Under the pieces are notes generated by a model. The model made no database searches. It saw nothing but the letters and a program-made list of their open reading frames with translations, and was not told where the DNA came from. Below are positions 1 to 7,323 of a stretch of 64,000 nt of DNA, piece by piece (positions within the stretch are counted from its first letter, which is position 1; every line of letters begins with the position of its first letter). The DNA is taken from the NCBI RefSeq assembly GCF_026341815.1, contig NZ_JAPENX010000001.1:6200001-6264000 (forward strand), written 5' to 3'. The stretch comes from Streptomyces sp. NBC_00572. GTDB lineage: Bacteria > Actinomycetota > Actinomycetes > Streptomycetales > Streptomycetaceae. A program made the translations under genes and the position numbers.

Positions 1-135
1 AACGTGGACGAGCGGCTGCGTCAGGTGTACGGGGCGGAGTACGGGCTCGTCATCGAGACCGGGGTCGGTGCGGGGATGAAGGTGACGGTACGCATCCCCA
101 AGTACCGGCAGGGAGTGCACCGTTCGCCGCCGTGA
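1..135 (+). CDS. Sensor histidine kinase, C-terminal fragment
   Basis: This is the last 44 codons of a gene that begins upstream of the window. The readable tail begins NVDERLRQVYG and continues EYGLVIETGVGAGMKV before ending in a basic segment. That is the typical end of the ATPase domain of LytS-type sensor kinases, where NVDERLR and a G-x-G-T/M-x-V segment close the ATP lid. The family senses a signal through its membrane part and phosphorylates a LytR-type partner; neither the sensor part nor the partner is visible here. It ends 28 bp before the convergent hypothetical gene. Confidence 0.7.
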   Translation, partial: NVDERLRQVYGAEYGLVIETGVGAGMKVTVRIPKYRQGVHRSPP

Positions 136-163
136 ACCGGTGACGCCGCCGTCCTGACCCCGC

Positions 164-607
164 TCAGCGCAGATGCAGCGAGAGATGGGCGAGCGGCAGG
201 CCCAGCTTCCAGGCCGGCAGCCAGATCCGCTCCTCCTCGTCGACCGGGCAGCCGGGGTCGTCGCCCGTCCGGCCGTCGAGGTCGGCGGCGAGCACCCAGG
301 TGTCCCGCAGGTGCCGCCAGGCGGTCTCCGCGAGCGCCAGGTCGGGGCTGTCGCCGCCGTCCGTGCGCCGCGCGGCGAGCCGCTCCTCGACCCAGGGCGG
401 CCAGGGCCGGTCGTACGCCGTGTGGTGCAGCCAGTCGTCGATCCGGCCGACCGGCCGGCCGGCCGCCGCTCCGTCCGGCTCCTCCGAGAGGTGGACGGTG
501 AGGGCGAGCGCCTGGAGGCCCGCCCGGTACTCCAGTGAGCCGGGCGCCACGAGTGCGGCGGCCCGCAGCACCTCGTCGGCCAGGTACTCGGCGCACAGCC
601 AGGCCAT
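164..607 (-). CDS. Conserved hypothetical protein
   Basis: I do not recognise the family. From the ATG at 607 the protein has 147 residues, begins MAWLCAEYLADEVLRAAAL and is acidic, with several tryptophans (DDWLHHTAYDRPWPPWVEERL). It looks soluble: there is no signal peptide or membrane segment. The frame stays open to an ATG at 772, but the extra 55 residues are low complexity (Gly, Ser, Arg) and look like non-coding sequence, so the internal start was chosen. No good ribosome site is visible at either start. The 280 bp upstream, towards the thioesterase, holds nothing I can name. Confidence 0.5.
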   Translation of the reverse strand: MAWLCAEYLADEVLRAAALVAPGSLEYRAGLQALALTVHLSEEPDGAAAGRPVGRIDDWLHHTAYDRPWPPWVEERLAARRTDGGDSPDLALAETAWRHLRDTWVLAADLDGRTGDDPGCPVDEEERIWLPAWKLGLPLAHLSLHLR

Positions 608-887
608 CGGGACGGCGAGTCCGCCGCCACTCGTGCCGCCGGCGCCGTTCGTGCTCTCGGGGCGCAACGCTCCCACCTTCTCCCGGACATCGGGGACCCG
701 GACGTGTGGGACCCGGGGAGAGCCTCCTCCGTGAAGGGCGCCCGCGTGTCCCGCTTTGCTCAACTCGCCCATGTGGTTTCGGATACGTTTCCCGGCCGGA
801 TCGGTGCCGGTGGGATTCCTGATGACACGGGAGGCGTACGAGGTGGGGGAGGCGTCTCGGGCAGGGGCGACCGGTCGTCGCGGCGGC

Positions 888-1301
888 TCACCCGAGGAGC
901 GCGTACACCGCGGTCGCGTGGGCCGCGGTCTCCTCCGTGCCCTCGGCCGTCATGGTGATGTCGGCGAAGGCCATCCGCTTTCCCGCCTTGGTGAGCCGGG
1001 CACGCACGAGGACGTCGGCGCCGACGACCGCCCGCTGGAAGCTGATCGACTGCTGGACGGTGGTCATCGGCACGAAGCCGCCCCGGGCCGCGGCGACCGC
1101 GATCACCGTCGCCGTGTCGGCGGCGGCCATCAGGGCCTGGCCGGAGAGGCCGCCGCCCTCCCGGGCGAGCCGGTCCGACCACGGGAGCCGGAGCACGGCC
1201 TCGTGGCCGTCGACCGAGGCGACGGTGAGTCCCAGATCGAGCACCCAGGGCGCGAAGTTGTCGGAGAGGATCTTTTCGGCGGCGGCGAGTGTCAGCGTCA
1301 C
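888..1301 (-). CDS. PaaI-type hotdog-fold thioesterase
   Basis: A 137-residue protein of the hotdog-fold thioesterase superfamily, which hydrolyses acyl-CoA or acyl-ACP thioesters in the cytoplasm. The family signature is the G-G-x-L-S-G-Q-A-L-M-A-A-A-D-T-A helix near residues 60-75, followed by strands such as FVPMTTVQQSISFQRA and a C-terminal MAFADITMTAEG strand. A longer start at 1337 would overlap the sigma-factor gene by 32 bp. The GTG at 1301 begins 5 bp after that gene's TGA and gives a normal family length, so it is preferred. It is probably co-transcribed with the sigma factor. The substrate cannot be told from sequence. Confidence 0.8.
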   Translation of the reverse strand: MTLTLAAAEKILSDNFAPWVLDLGLTVASVDGHEAVLRLPWSDRLAREGGGLSGQALMAAADTATVIAVAAARGGFVPMTTVQQSISFQRAVVGADVLVRARLTKAGKRMAFADITMTAEGTEETAAHATAVYALLG

Positions 1302-1305
1302 GGCG

Positions 1306-1878
1306 TCATTGTGGGGCCGCGACGCGGGACCGGGCAACGGCCGGCCGCCCGGTGGCCGTGCGGTGCGGCCGGTAGCCGGGCAGTGAGCGGCCCAGCTGCC
1401 GCAGCGCGTAATGCGAGCGGGACTTGACCGTCCCGGCGGGGATGCCGAGTTCGACGGCGGCCTCGTTGACGGTCAGACCGTGGAAGTAGAGCCGGACGAG
1501 CACCGCGCGGTGCTCGGGGCTCAGCTCGCGGACGGCCGCCCGTACGTCGAGCGCGGCCTCGGCCGAGGCGGTGGCGTCGGCCGGGTCGGGCGTCACCGCG
1601 AGGACGCCGTCCCCGATTTCGGCGGGCCGGGCGAGGCGCGAGCGGCGGGCGTCGATGGCGAGCCGGCGGGCCACGGTGAAGAGCCAGGGGCGCATCGACT
1701 CGTAGGGGCCGTCGAAGGCCTCGGGGTGGAGCCAGGCGCGTACCAGGGTCTCCTGGGCGAGGTCCTCGGCCCGCTGGCGGTCCCCGTAGGTGAGCCCGAG
1801 CAGGAAGGAGAGGAGAGCGGGGCCGTGGTCCCGCTGCAGCTCCTCAAGGGTCCGTTCGTCGGTGGTCGCCGTTGTCAT
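1306..1878 (-). CDS. ECF-family RNA polymerase sigma factor
   Basis: A 190-residue group 4 (ECF) sigma factor that directs RNA polymerase to extracytoplasmic-stress type promoters. Region 2 is seen in RAEDLAQETLVRAWL and MRPWLFTVARRLAID; region 4 is the helix-turn-helix in ELSPEHRAVLVRLYFHGLT followed by IPAGTVKSRSHYALRQLG. The ATG at 1878 follows a GAGGCGGGGAG ribosome site and starts MTTATTDERTLEELQRDHG; the frame is open for 16 more residues that look untranslated. The overall look is SigL/SigK-like. Oddly, no zinc-finger anti-sigma gene follows: the next gene is a thioesterase, so the controlling partner must lie elsewhere or be absent. Confidence 0.9.
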   Translation of the reverse strand: MTTATTDERTLEELQRDHGPALLSFLLGLTYGDRQRAEDLAQETLVRAWLHPEAFDGPYESMRPWLFTVARRLAIDARRSRLARPAEIGDGVLAVTPDPADATASAEAALDVRAAVRELSPEHRAVLVRLYFHGLTVNEAAVELGIPAGTVKSRSHYALRQLGRSLPGYRPHRTATGRPAVARSRVAAPQ

Positions 1879-2074
1879 GCTCCCCGCCTCTCTGCGGCTC
1901 GTCGTCCGGGGCGTATCGGAACGCATCCGGACGGCGAGGGACAGGGAACGGACATCGGTCTGCGACGAACGGTCGCACCGAGCGGCGAATGGTACGGCGA
2001 GCGGTCACGGAGCGGTCTACCGGAGGCACTGCGTCCGTTTCAGCGGGGTTCATGAGGCTCTGCGGCCTTGACCC

Positions 2075-2131
2075 TTGACTGCGGCTTTCCCGCGAGATCA
2101 ATTCGTGTGAACAGATGTTCATCCCACGAAT
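2075..2131 (+). promoter_or_regulatory. capA promoter with nested dyad
   Basis: A possible -35 TTGACT (2075-2080) is followed after 17 bp by a weak -10 TCAATT. Just downstream lies a perfect dyad TGAACAGATGTTCA (2108-2121), itself flanked by ATTCGTG (2101-2107) and its complement CACGAAT (2125-2131). The nested inverted repeats sit at the expected transcription start, 18 bp before the capA start codon. A repressor operator or a hairpin in the leader RNA is likely; the protein that binds is unknown. Confidence 0.45.
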
Positions 2132-2148
2132 CGGGCGGAGTGCCGTAC

Positions 2149-3366
2149 ATGACCTCACGCACCAGACCCGCGGGAGCGGCGGCGCTCGCCGCCGTCCTGC
2201 TCGCGGTGGCGACCGGCTGCACCGACGGGAGCGGCCCGACCGGCGGAGCGCCCACCCCCGAGGCCACGTCCGGTCGGCCGGGGTCCGCACTGCCCGCCGC
2301 CCCGTCCGCCGCCCCCGGCGGCGCCTCCGCGCCCGCCGGTTTCACCCTCGTCGCCTCCGGAGACGTCCTCCCGCACGACTCGATCATCCGCCGCGCGGCC
2401 CAGGACTCGGGCGGCGACGGCTACGACTTCACGCCCATGTTCTCCGGGGCGAAGTCCGTCGTCTCCACGGCCGACCTGGCCATCTGCCACATGGAGACCG
2501 TGTACGGCAGGGACGGCGGGCCCTACACCGGCTATCCCGCCTTCAAGTCGCCGCCCGAGGTCGCCGCGGCGCTCAAGGCCACCGGTTACGACTCCTGCTC
2601 CACCGCCTCCAACCACACCCTCGACGACGGCGCCGAGGGCCTCGGCCGCACCCTCGACGCCCTGGACCGGGCCGGTGTCCGCCACGCCGGGTCGGCCCGT
2701 ACGGCGGAGGAGGCCGCGAAGCCCACCCTGCTCACGGCGGGCGGCGCCACCGTGGCCCAGCTGGCCTACACGTACGACACCAACGGCTATCCGATGCCCG
2801 AGGGGCAGCCCTGGGCCGTGCGGACGCTCGACGAGCGGAAGGTGATCGCCGACGCCCGTGCCGCCCGCGCGGCCGGCGCCGACGTCGTGGTGATCAGCGT
2901 CCACTGGGGCAGCGAGTGGCAGACCGACCCCGACGAGCGGCAGCTCACGCTCGGCCGGGCGCTCACCGCCTCGCGGAGCGGCGGCCGCCCCGACATCGAC
3001 CTGATCCTCGGCACCCATGCCCACGTCCCGCAGGCGTACGAGAAGGTCAACGGCACCTGGATCGTCTACGGGATGGGGGACCAGATCGCCGGAGACATGA
3101 TCAACCACGAAGGTGCCTACGACCCCCGCGGCAACCAGGGCAGCATCGGCCGCTTCACCTTCGGGCCGCCCCGCGCCCCCGGCGGGCGATGGGAGGTCAC
3201 CAAGGCCGAGTTCATCCCCCAGTGGTTCGACACCGCGCGCGGTCGGGTCGTCAACCTCGGCGCCGCCGACGGCTCCGACCCGCGCCATGCCGACATCCGC
3301 GACACGATCCGCCAGGTGGTGCTCAGCCGCGGCGCCGACCGGGACGGTCTGGTGATGGGCAAGTAG
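2149..3366 (+). CDS. CapA-family metallophosphatase-like lipoprotein
   Basis: A 405-residue exported protein of the CapA/PgsA (poly-gamma-glutamate capsule) family, which has a calcineurin-like phosphoesterase fold. The start ATG at 2149 gives a lipoprotein signal (a twin-Arg-free basic start, then LAAVLLAVATGC with the lipobox Cys near residue 23) followed by a Ser/Thr/Pro linker. Family motifs follow in order: FTLVASGDVLPHD, the SNHTLDDG asparagine-histidine pair, VVVISVHWGSEW, and DLILGTHAHVPQ near the end. In Bacillus the protein works with CapB/CapC synthetases, but none are encoded nearby, so a stand-alone envelope phosphoesterase role is more likely. It is divergent from the sigma gene. 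Confidence 0.85.
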   Translation: MTSRTRPAGAAALAAVLLAVATGCTDGSGPTGGAPTPEATSGRPGSALPAAPSAAPGGASAPAGFTLVASGDVLPHDSIIRRAAQDSGGDGYDFTPMFSGAKSVVSTADLAICHMETVYGRDGGPYTGYPAFKSPPEVAAALKATGYDSCSTASNHTLDDGAEGLGRTLDALDRAGVRHAGSARTAEEAAKPTLLTAGGATVAQLAYTYDTNGYPMPEGQPWAVRTLDERKVIADARAARAAGADVVVISVHWGSEWQTDPDERQLTLGRALTASRSGGRPDIDLILGTHAHVPQAYEKVNGTWIVYGMGDQIAGDMINHEGAYDPRGNQGSIGRFTFGPPRAPGGRWEVTKAEFIPQWFDTARGRVVNLGAADGSDPRHADIRDTIRQVVLSRGADRDGLVMGK

Positions 3367-3384
3367 TCCGTCCCCCACCGGGAG

Positions 3385-3413
3385 GGCCGGTCACGGTACG
3401 ACGGTGACCGGCC
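3385..3413. terminator. Convergent terminator capA / usp
   Basis: An inverted repeat with 10-bp perfect arms (GGCCGGTCAC and its complement) and a 9-nt loop lies between two convergent genes. It overlaps the last codons of the universal stress protein gene. It fits a bidirectional G/C-rich Streptomyces terminator without a U-tract. Confidence 0.6.
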
Positions 3414-3852
3414 AGCGGCCCGCCTTCACGAGCCGGACCGCCACCGAGCCCACGAACCGGTGGCCGGCCGACTCGGAGGCGCCCACCACCACGGCGTCGG
3501 CCGTCAGCTCCTCCGCGGCCTGGACCAGACCCGCGTAGGCGTCGCCCCGGAAGGTGTGGAACTCCCACCGAATCCGCCAGAGGTCCTTCACCCGCTCGGC
3601 CGACGTGCGGATCTCCTCGACCAGCTCCCGGGCGATCTCCTCGGTGGTCCCCGCCGTCGGCGCGCCCATGGCGGCGCCCGCGGTGATCAGCGGCTGTACG
3701 TACACGAGTGCCAGCAGCGCGTTCTGGCGCCGGGCGAGCCCTGCCGCGTACGCCGCCGCGCGCAGCGAGGAGTCGGAGCCGTCGACTCCCGCCATGATCA
3801 CCTTCGGACCGTCGGTACCGCGTTCGAACCGACCGGGCTGCTGTTCGCTCAC
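3391..3852 (-). CDS. Universal stress protein (UspA family)
   Basis: A 153-residue single Usp domain protein. The N-terminal strand KVIMAGVDGSDSSLRAAAYAA holds the conserved Asp that contacts nucleotide in ATP-binding Usp proteins. The C-terminal part DAVVVGASESAGHRFVGSVAVRLV is a degenerate version of the G-2x-G-9x-G-S/T ATP loop: the first glycines are partly replaced, so nucleotide binding is uncertain. The start GTG at 3852 has no ribosome site; instead TAGCCT lies 6 nt upstream, which suggests a leaderless transcript. It is divergent from the polysaccharide deacetylase gene. Confidence 0.88.
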   Translation of the reverse strand: MSEQQPGRFERGTDGPKVIMAGVDGSDSSLRAAAYAAGLARRQNALLALVYVQPLITAGAAMGAPTAGTTEEIARELVEEIRTSAERVKDLWRIRWEFHTFRGDAYAGLVQAAEELTADAVVVGASESAGHRFVGSVAVRLVKAGRWPVTVVP

Positions 3853-3957
3853 CCTTGGAGGCTATCGGCCCATCGGGTGCTTTCGGACAGGGGGCCGGTG
3901 TCGATGAGCTGCGCGGGCCCTCATCCGTATGAACCATTGGTCATGAAAAAGGATCAG

Positions 3958-4824
3958 ATGCCCAACGGGCGCCGGACGGTGCTGCGGCTCGCCGCCGCCC
4001 TCGGGGCCACCGCCACCGTCGGCGCCATCGCGGCGGACCGGTTCGCGCCGTCTGAAGGGGCCTCCGGAGCCGCCGCACCTCCGGCCCCGCCCGGGCGGGG
4101 AGGTGTCGGAGCGGGCCCGGCCGCCGGCCCGCAGGCCCAGGCCGCCCGGCTGCGGCCCACCTCGTACCGGCTCCAGCCGATGACCGCGTACGCGCCTCCG
4201 GCCTTCCGGCACGCGGTCCCGCCGGTGCGGCAGCGGCCCTTCCTCAGCATGTCCGGCGTCGGCCGCTCGATGGTGCTGAGCTTCGACGACGGCCCGGACC
4301 CCCGCTACACCCCGGGCATCCTGGAGACCCTGCGCCACTACGACTGCCGCGCCATGTTCTTCGTCTGCGGCGAGATGGCGGTCGAGAACCCGGACCTGCT
4401 GCGGGAGATGGCCGACGACGGTCATGTCGTCGGCAACCACTCCTGGTCCCATCCGCTCATCCCGAAGCTGCGGCCCTCCCGGATCCGCGACGAGCTCGGA
4501 TCCACCAGCGAGGTCGTCGAACGGACCCTCGGCACGGCCCCGCTCTGGTACCGCGCGCCCTACGGGGCCTGGAACCGGCACTCCTTCGAGATCGGGGCCG
4601 CACTCGGCATGGAGCCGCTCGCCTGGACCGTCGACACCCTGGACTGGAAGGAACCCGCCGCCGCCGGCGCCATCGTCCGCCGGGTCCTCGGCGGCGCCGC
4701 CCCCGGCGCCGTCGTCCTCTCCCACGACGCCGGCGGCAACCGCGCCCAGACCGTGACCGCGCTCCGCCGCTATCTGCCCGAACTCCTCGACTCCGGCTAC
4801 CACATCACCGTGCCCCGGCGCTGA
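3958..4824 (+). CDS. Secreted polysaccharide deacetylase (NodB domain)
   Basis: A 288-residue exported NodB-homology (CE4) enzyme that removes acetyl groups from chitin, peptidoglycan or similar glycans using a metal. The catalytic motif MVLSFDDGPDPRYTPGIL carries the base Asp and metal Asp, and GNHSWSHPLIPKL carries the H-x3-H metal ligands; RAPYGAWNRHSFE and VLSHDAGG complete the usual five motifs. An AAGGA ribosome site 5 nt before the ATG at 3958 decides the start over the ATG at 3943. The N-terminus then reads MPNGRRTVLRLAAALG, a twin-arginine-like export signal. It faces the sortase across a strong terminator, which fits a cell-wall role. Confidence 0.9.
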   Translation: MPNGRRTVLRLAAALGATATVGAIAADRFAPSEGASGAAAPPAPPGRGGVGAGPAAGPQAQAARLRPTSYRLQPMTAYAPPAFRHAVPPVRQRPFLSMSGVGRSMVLSFDDGPDPRYTPGILETLRHYDCRAMFFVCGEMAVENPDLLREMADDGHVVGNHSWSHPLIPKLRPSRIRDELGSTSEVVERTLGTAPLWYRAPYGAWNRHSFEIGAALGMEPLAWTVDTLDWKEPAAAGAIVRRVLGGAAPGAVVLSHDAGGNRAQTVTALRRYLPELLDSGYHITVPRR

Positions 4825-4828
4825 CCGT

Positions 4829-4879
4829 GCCACGGCGAAGAGCCCCGGCACCTCAGGTGCCGGGGCTCTTCGCCGTGGC
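4829..4879. terminator. Bidirectional terminator, 25-bp perfect arms
   Basis: A perfect inverted repeat with arms 4829-4853 and 4855-4879 and a single spacer base lies 4 bp after the deacetylase stop and 4 bp before the sortase stop on the other strand. As RNA it makes a hairpin of more than 20 bp for either gene. Confidence 0.9.
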
Positions 4880-4883
4880 GCGG

Positions 4884-5546
4884 TCAGCGAGAGCCGACCA
4901 TGCGCGCGTACACGACGACGTTCCCGTCGTACCCACGCGCGCGCGTGTAGCCGCCGCCGCAGGTGATGACCCGCAGTTCGGGCTCACCGGTGTCGGCGTA
5001 CACCTGCACGCCCGGGAAGTTGTCCTTCGAGTACACCTCGAGCCCGTAGATCTCGAAGACCGCGACCCGGCCGTCGTAGCGCTCGACCTCGATGTGCTGG
5101 CCCTTCTCCAGGGAGCCCAGGCCGTAGAAGACCGCGGGGCCCTGCGCGTTGTCGACATGACCGACGACGACCGCGGTGCCGCGCTGGCCGGGGGAGATGC
5201 CGTTCTGGTACCAGCCGGCGAGGTTGGTGTCCTGGGGCGGCGGGGCCGCCACCCAGCCGTCCGGGTCGAGGCCCACGTCCATGATCGGGGCCGCGACCTG
5301 GATCGCGGGGATCTTGATGCGGGAGGCGGGGGCGAAGGGCAGCGGCTCCAGCCCCTCGGTCGCCGCGTCCTGCGGCGGCGCGACGGGGCGCGCCACCGGA
5401 CGGGCCGCCGCGGCGGGCTGCGGGGGCCCCAGCGCGACGTCCACTCCGTTGCGCATCATCGCGATCCCGGACAGCATGGCGAGGGCCAGGACGCCCCAGG
5501 GTTGGCGTCTCCTACGCTCGAAGACGCGGAAGTCCTTCGGGGGCAT
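4884..5546 (-). CDS. Class F sortase
   Basis: A 220-residue membrane-anchored transpeptidase. A basic N-terminus (RVFERRRRQPW) leads into one membrane helix (about residues 18-30), then a Pro/Ala linker, then the sortase barrel. The catalytic His130 is in VVVGHVD, Cys196 is in RVITCGGGY, and the active-site Arg is 202 or 204 in TRARGYDG. The short sequence and ITCGG motif fit class F of actinobacteria. Sortases cut a C-terminal sorting signal and join the protein to the wall. The next two genes encode exported proteins with a motif, hydrophobic helix and Arg tail, and are the obvious substrate candidates, although neither has LPxTG or LAxTG. Confidence 0.9.
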   Translation of the reverse strand: MPPKDFRVFERRRRQPWGVLALAMLSGIAMMRNGVDVALGPPQPAAAARPVARPVAPPQDAATEGLEPLPFAPASRIKIPAIQVAAPIMDVGLDPDGWVAAPPPQDTNLAGWYQNGISPGQRGTAVVVGHVDNAQGPAVFYGLGSLEKGQHIEVERYDGRVAVFEIYGLEVYSKDNFPGVQVYADTGEPELRVITCGGGYTRARGYDGNVVVYARMVGSR

Positions 5547-5959
5547 GGTTCTCCCTTCGTGGCGTCGTCAGAACGGTAAGGGCGACCTGACGGACCGTCG
5601 CGCCGGGCGGTGCGAACGGGTGGGGGCCGCCGCCGGACGGGTGTCGGAGCGCGGGTACGGGGGTGCGCCCCGTCCCCTGCCCCCGGGGCAGCGGGGAGCG
5701 CGCCCGGTGAGGCGGGCTGCCGACAGGTGGGTGACACGGGGCTGACCCATCCGAGTAATCGTCAGATAAGCGGCCCAGTCGGCTCTGACCTGCGGTTCTT
5801 CCTCCTCCAAGGGTCCGATTCCGGGCGTGTCGCCTCACCGGGGTGGACCAGTGCCGAAATGCACAGCTGGCCATGACTTGTGATGGTTCGTCATGGAAGG
5901 CGTACTCGTCGAAACTCCCGGAGCACCGCTTTGGGGCGTCTTCCACTGGAGGTTCAACC
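5547..5959. other. Divergent promoter region, 413 bp
   Basis: No coding frame with sensible composition is seen between the divergent sortase and the first QGGLGGS protein. It holds a 7-bp inverted repeat, CCATGAC (5871-5877) and GTCATGG (5890-5896), about 65 bp before the secreted-protein start, and a clear ribosome site GGAGG at 5948. I cannot assign a -10/-35 pair with confidence. Confidence 0.4.
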
Positions 5960-6478
5960 ATGCGTGCTGCACGCACTCTGGCGGTGACCGCCACCGCGAT
6001 CGCGGCGGTCGGCCTTGCGGCCCCCCTCGCCGCCGCCACCTACGGTCCGGGCAATGTGCTCAGCGGTGGCTCGAACAACACCCCGAGCAACGTCACCGTC
6101 AGCCCCTTCGAGGTCCACCCCGGGTCGACGCTCACCATCACCGCCAGGGGCTGCAACCGTGGTGGCACGGTCACGTCCAACGCCTTCCCGGACGCCACCC
6201 TCTCGGGCGGCAACGGCGTTTCCACCGCCGTCGCCCGCGTCTACAACAACGCCACTCCCGGCAACTACAACCTGGCCGTCAGGTGCAACGGCGGCTCCAA
6301 CGTGGTCACGGAGCCGTTCCGGGTCCTCCCGGGCCGCGGCGCCCAGGGCGGCCTCGGCGGCTCGCTGGCCCCCAGCTCTACGGAGATGGCCGTCGGCGGC
6401 AGCCTGGTCGCCGCCGCCGCGCTCGGCGGCGGGCTCTTCATCGTCCGCCGTCGCCGTATGACCGGTGCGGGGGTCTGA
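5960..6478 (+). CDS. Secreted, C-terminally anchored protein with QGGLGGS tail (paralogue A)
   Basis: A 172-residue exported protein of unknown function. GGAGG 7 nt upstream supports the ATG at 5960. Residues 1-26 are a signal peptide ending LAAATYG. The middle is an Ig-like beta domain (VSPFEVHPGSTLTITARGC to YNLAVRCNGGSN) with two cysteines that may form a disulfide. The C-terminus is a sorting-signal-like arrangement: RGAQGGLGGS, a short spacer, a hydrophobic helix and RRRR. A paralogue with the same domain and tail lies convergently just downstream, and a class F sortase is divergent upstream. Wall or membrane anchoring is inferred; no LPxTG-type motif is present. Confidence 0.75.
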   Translation: MRAARTLAVTATAIAAVGLAAPLAAATYGPGNVLSGGSNNTPSNVTVSPFEVHPGSTLTITARGCNRGGTVTSNAFPDATLSGGNGVSTAVARVYNNATPGNYNLAVRCNGGSNVVTEPFRVLPGRGAQGGLGGSLAPSSTEMAVGGSLVAAAALGGGLFIVRRRRMTGAGV

Positions 6479-6506
6479 CCGGTCGAACCTCCCGGTCGGC
6501 CCACCC

Positions 6507-6552
6507 CGCCCGTCGCCCCCGGGTCCCTGCAGGGACCCGGGGGCGACGGGCG
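6507..6552. terminator. Bidirectional terminator, 23-bp perfect palindrome arms
   Basis: A 46-bp perfect palindrome (centre at 6529/6530) lies between the two convergent QGGLGGS-protein genes. It can form a long G/C-rich hairpin in either transcript. Confidence 0.9.
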
Positions 6553-6598
6553 TCCGTGGACGACGGGCACCCGCACCGGACCGGGCCACGACGGCCGC

Positions 6599-7156
6599 TC
6601 AGTGGCGACGGGTCGAGCCGGAGCGGCGACGGACCACGTACACGCCTCCGAGGACCGCGGCGAGCACCAGCGCACCGCCGCCGGCCAGTTCGAGCGGCTC
6701 CAAGCCGCCCACCGAACCGCCCAGACCACCCTGTACCCCGCGCGGGGGAGTGAGGATGGTGGAGCTGATCGTCGGGGTGGCGGTCGGAACGCCGCTGATC
6801 GTCAGATCGACGGTGTCCGAGATCCCGCCGGTGCAGTTGAACGACACGGTGTACACGGCGCCTCGTCGGGCGTCCGCGTCCACGGTGGCGATGGCCGCCG
6901 AGCCCGGTGCGATGGTGACGGTGTCGAAGATGCCGGCCGAGGCCCTCGCCGTACTGGCGCAGCCGGGGGCACTGAGCGTCACCCGTCCGCCCGGGGAGAC
7001 GAGCGAGGGCGACACGACGAAATCGCCCGGTGCCTTGGCTCGCGCTGCCCGCGGGTTCGGTGCGGGAGCGCCGTCCGCCGCGACGGCGGCGGGGGCGGCC
7101 AGGGCGAGGGCGGCCGCCCCCAGCAGGGCAGTGGTCGCGGCACGTATCGCGCGCAT
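6599..7156 (-). CDS. Secreted, C-terminally anchored protein with QGGLGGS tail (paralogue B)
   Basis: A 185-residue exported protein, paralogous to the convergent neighbour. The ATG at 7156 is chosen because GGAGG lies 7-8 nt upstream; an in-frame ATG at 7222 has no such site. After the signal peptide (MRAIRAATTALLGAAALALA) and an Ala/Pro linker comes the same Ig-like domain, FVVSPSLVSPGGRVTLSAPGC to VYTVSFNCTGG, again with two cysteines. A Thr/Ser-rich stretch leads to RGVQGGLGGSVGG, a hydrophobic helix and VVRRRSGSTRR. Function is unknown. The shared tail but diverged domain suggests duplication with selection to keep the anchoring signal. Confidence 0.75.
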   Translation of the reverse strand: MRAIRAATTALLGAAALALAAPAAVAADGAPAPNPRAARAKAPGDFVVSPSLVSPGGRVTLSAPGCASTARASAGIFDTVTIAPGSAAIATVDADARRGAVYTVSFNCTGGISDTVDLTISGVPTATPTISSTILTPPRGVQGGLGGSVGGLEPLELAGGGALVLAAVLGGVYVVRRRSGSTRRH

Positions 7157-7323
7157 GGTGAATCCTCCGGGTCCCGAGGGGCAGCCGCGGAAGGGGGCTT
7201 CCGCGAAAGACCGTGCGTGCACCTCGATGTCCGAAACGCTAGGAGCGCACTACCACAGCCGCGATTCCAGACGTGCGAATGGGGCATGGATGTCCCCCGA
7301 CCGGCCTACACGGGCGTGTCGCC

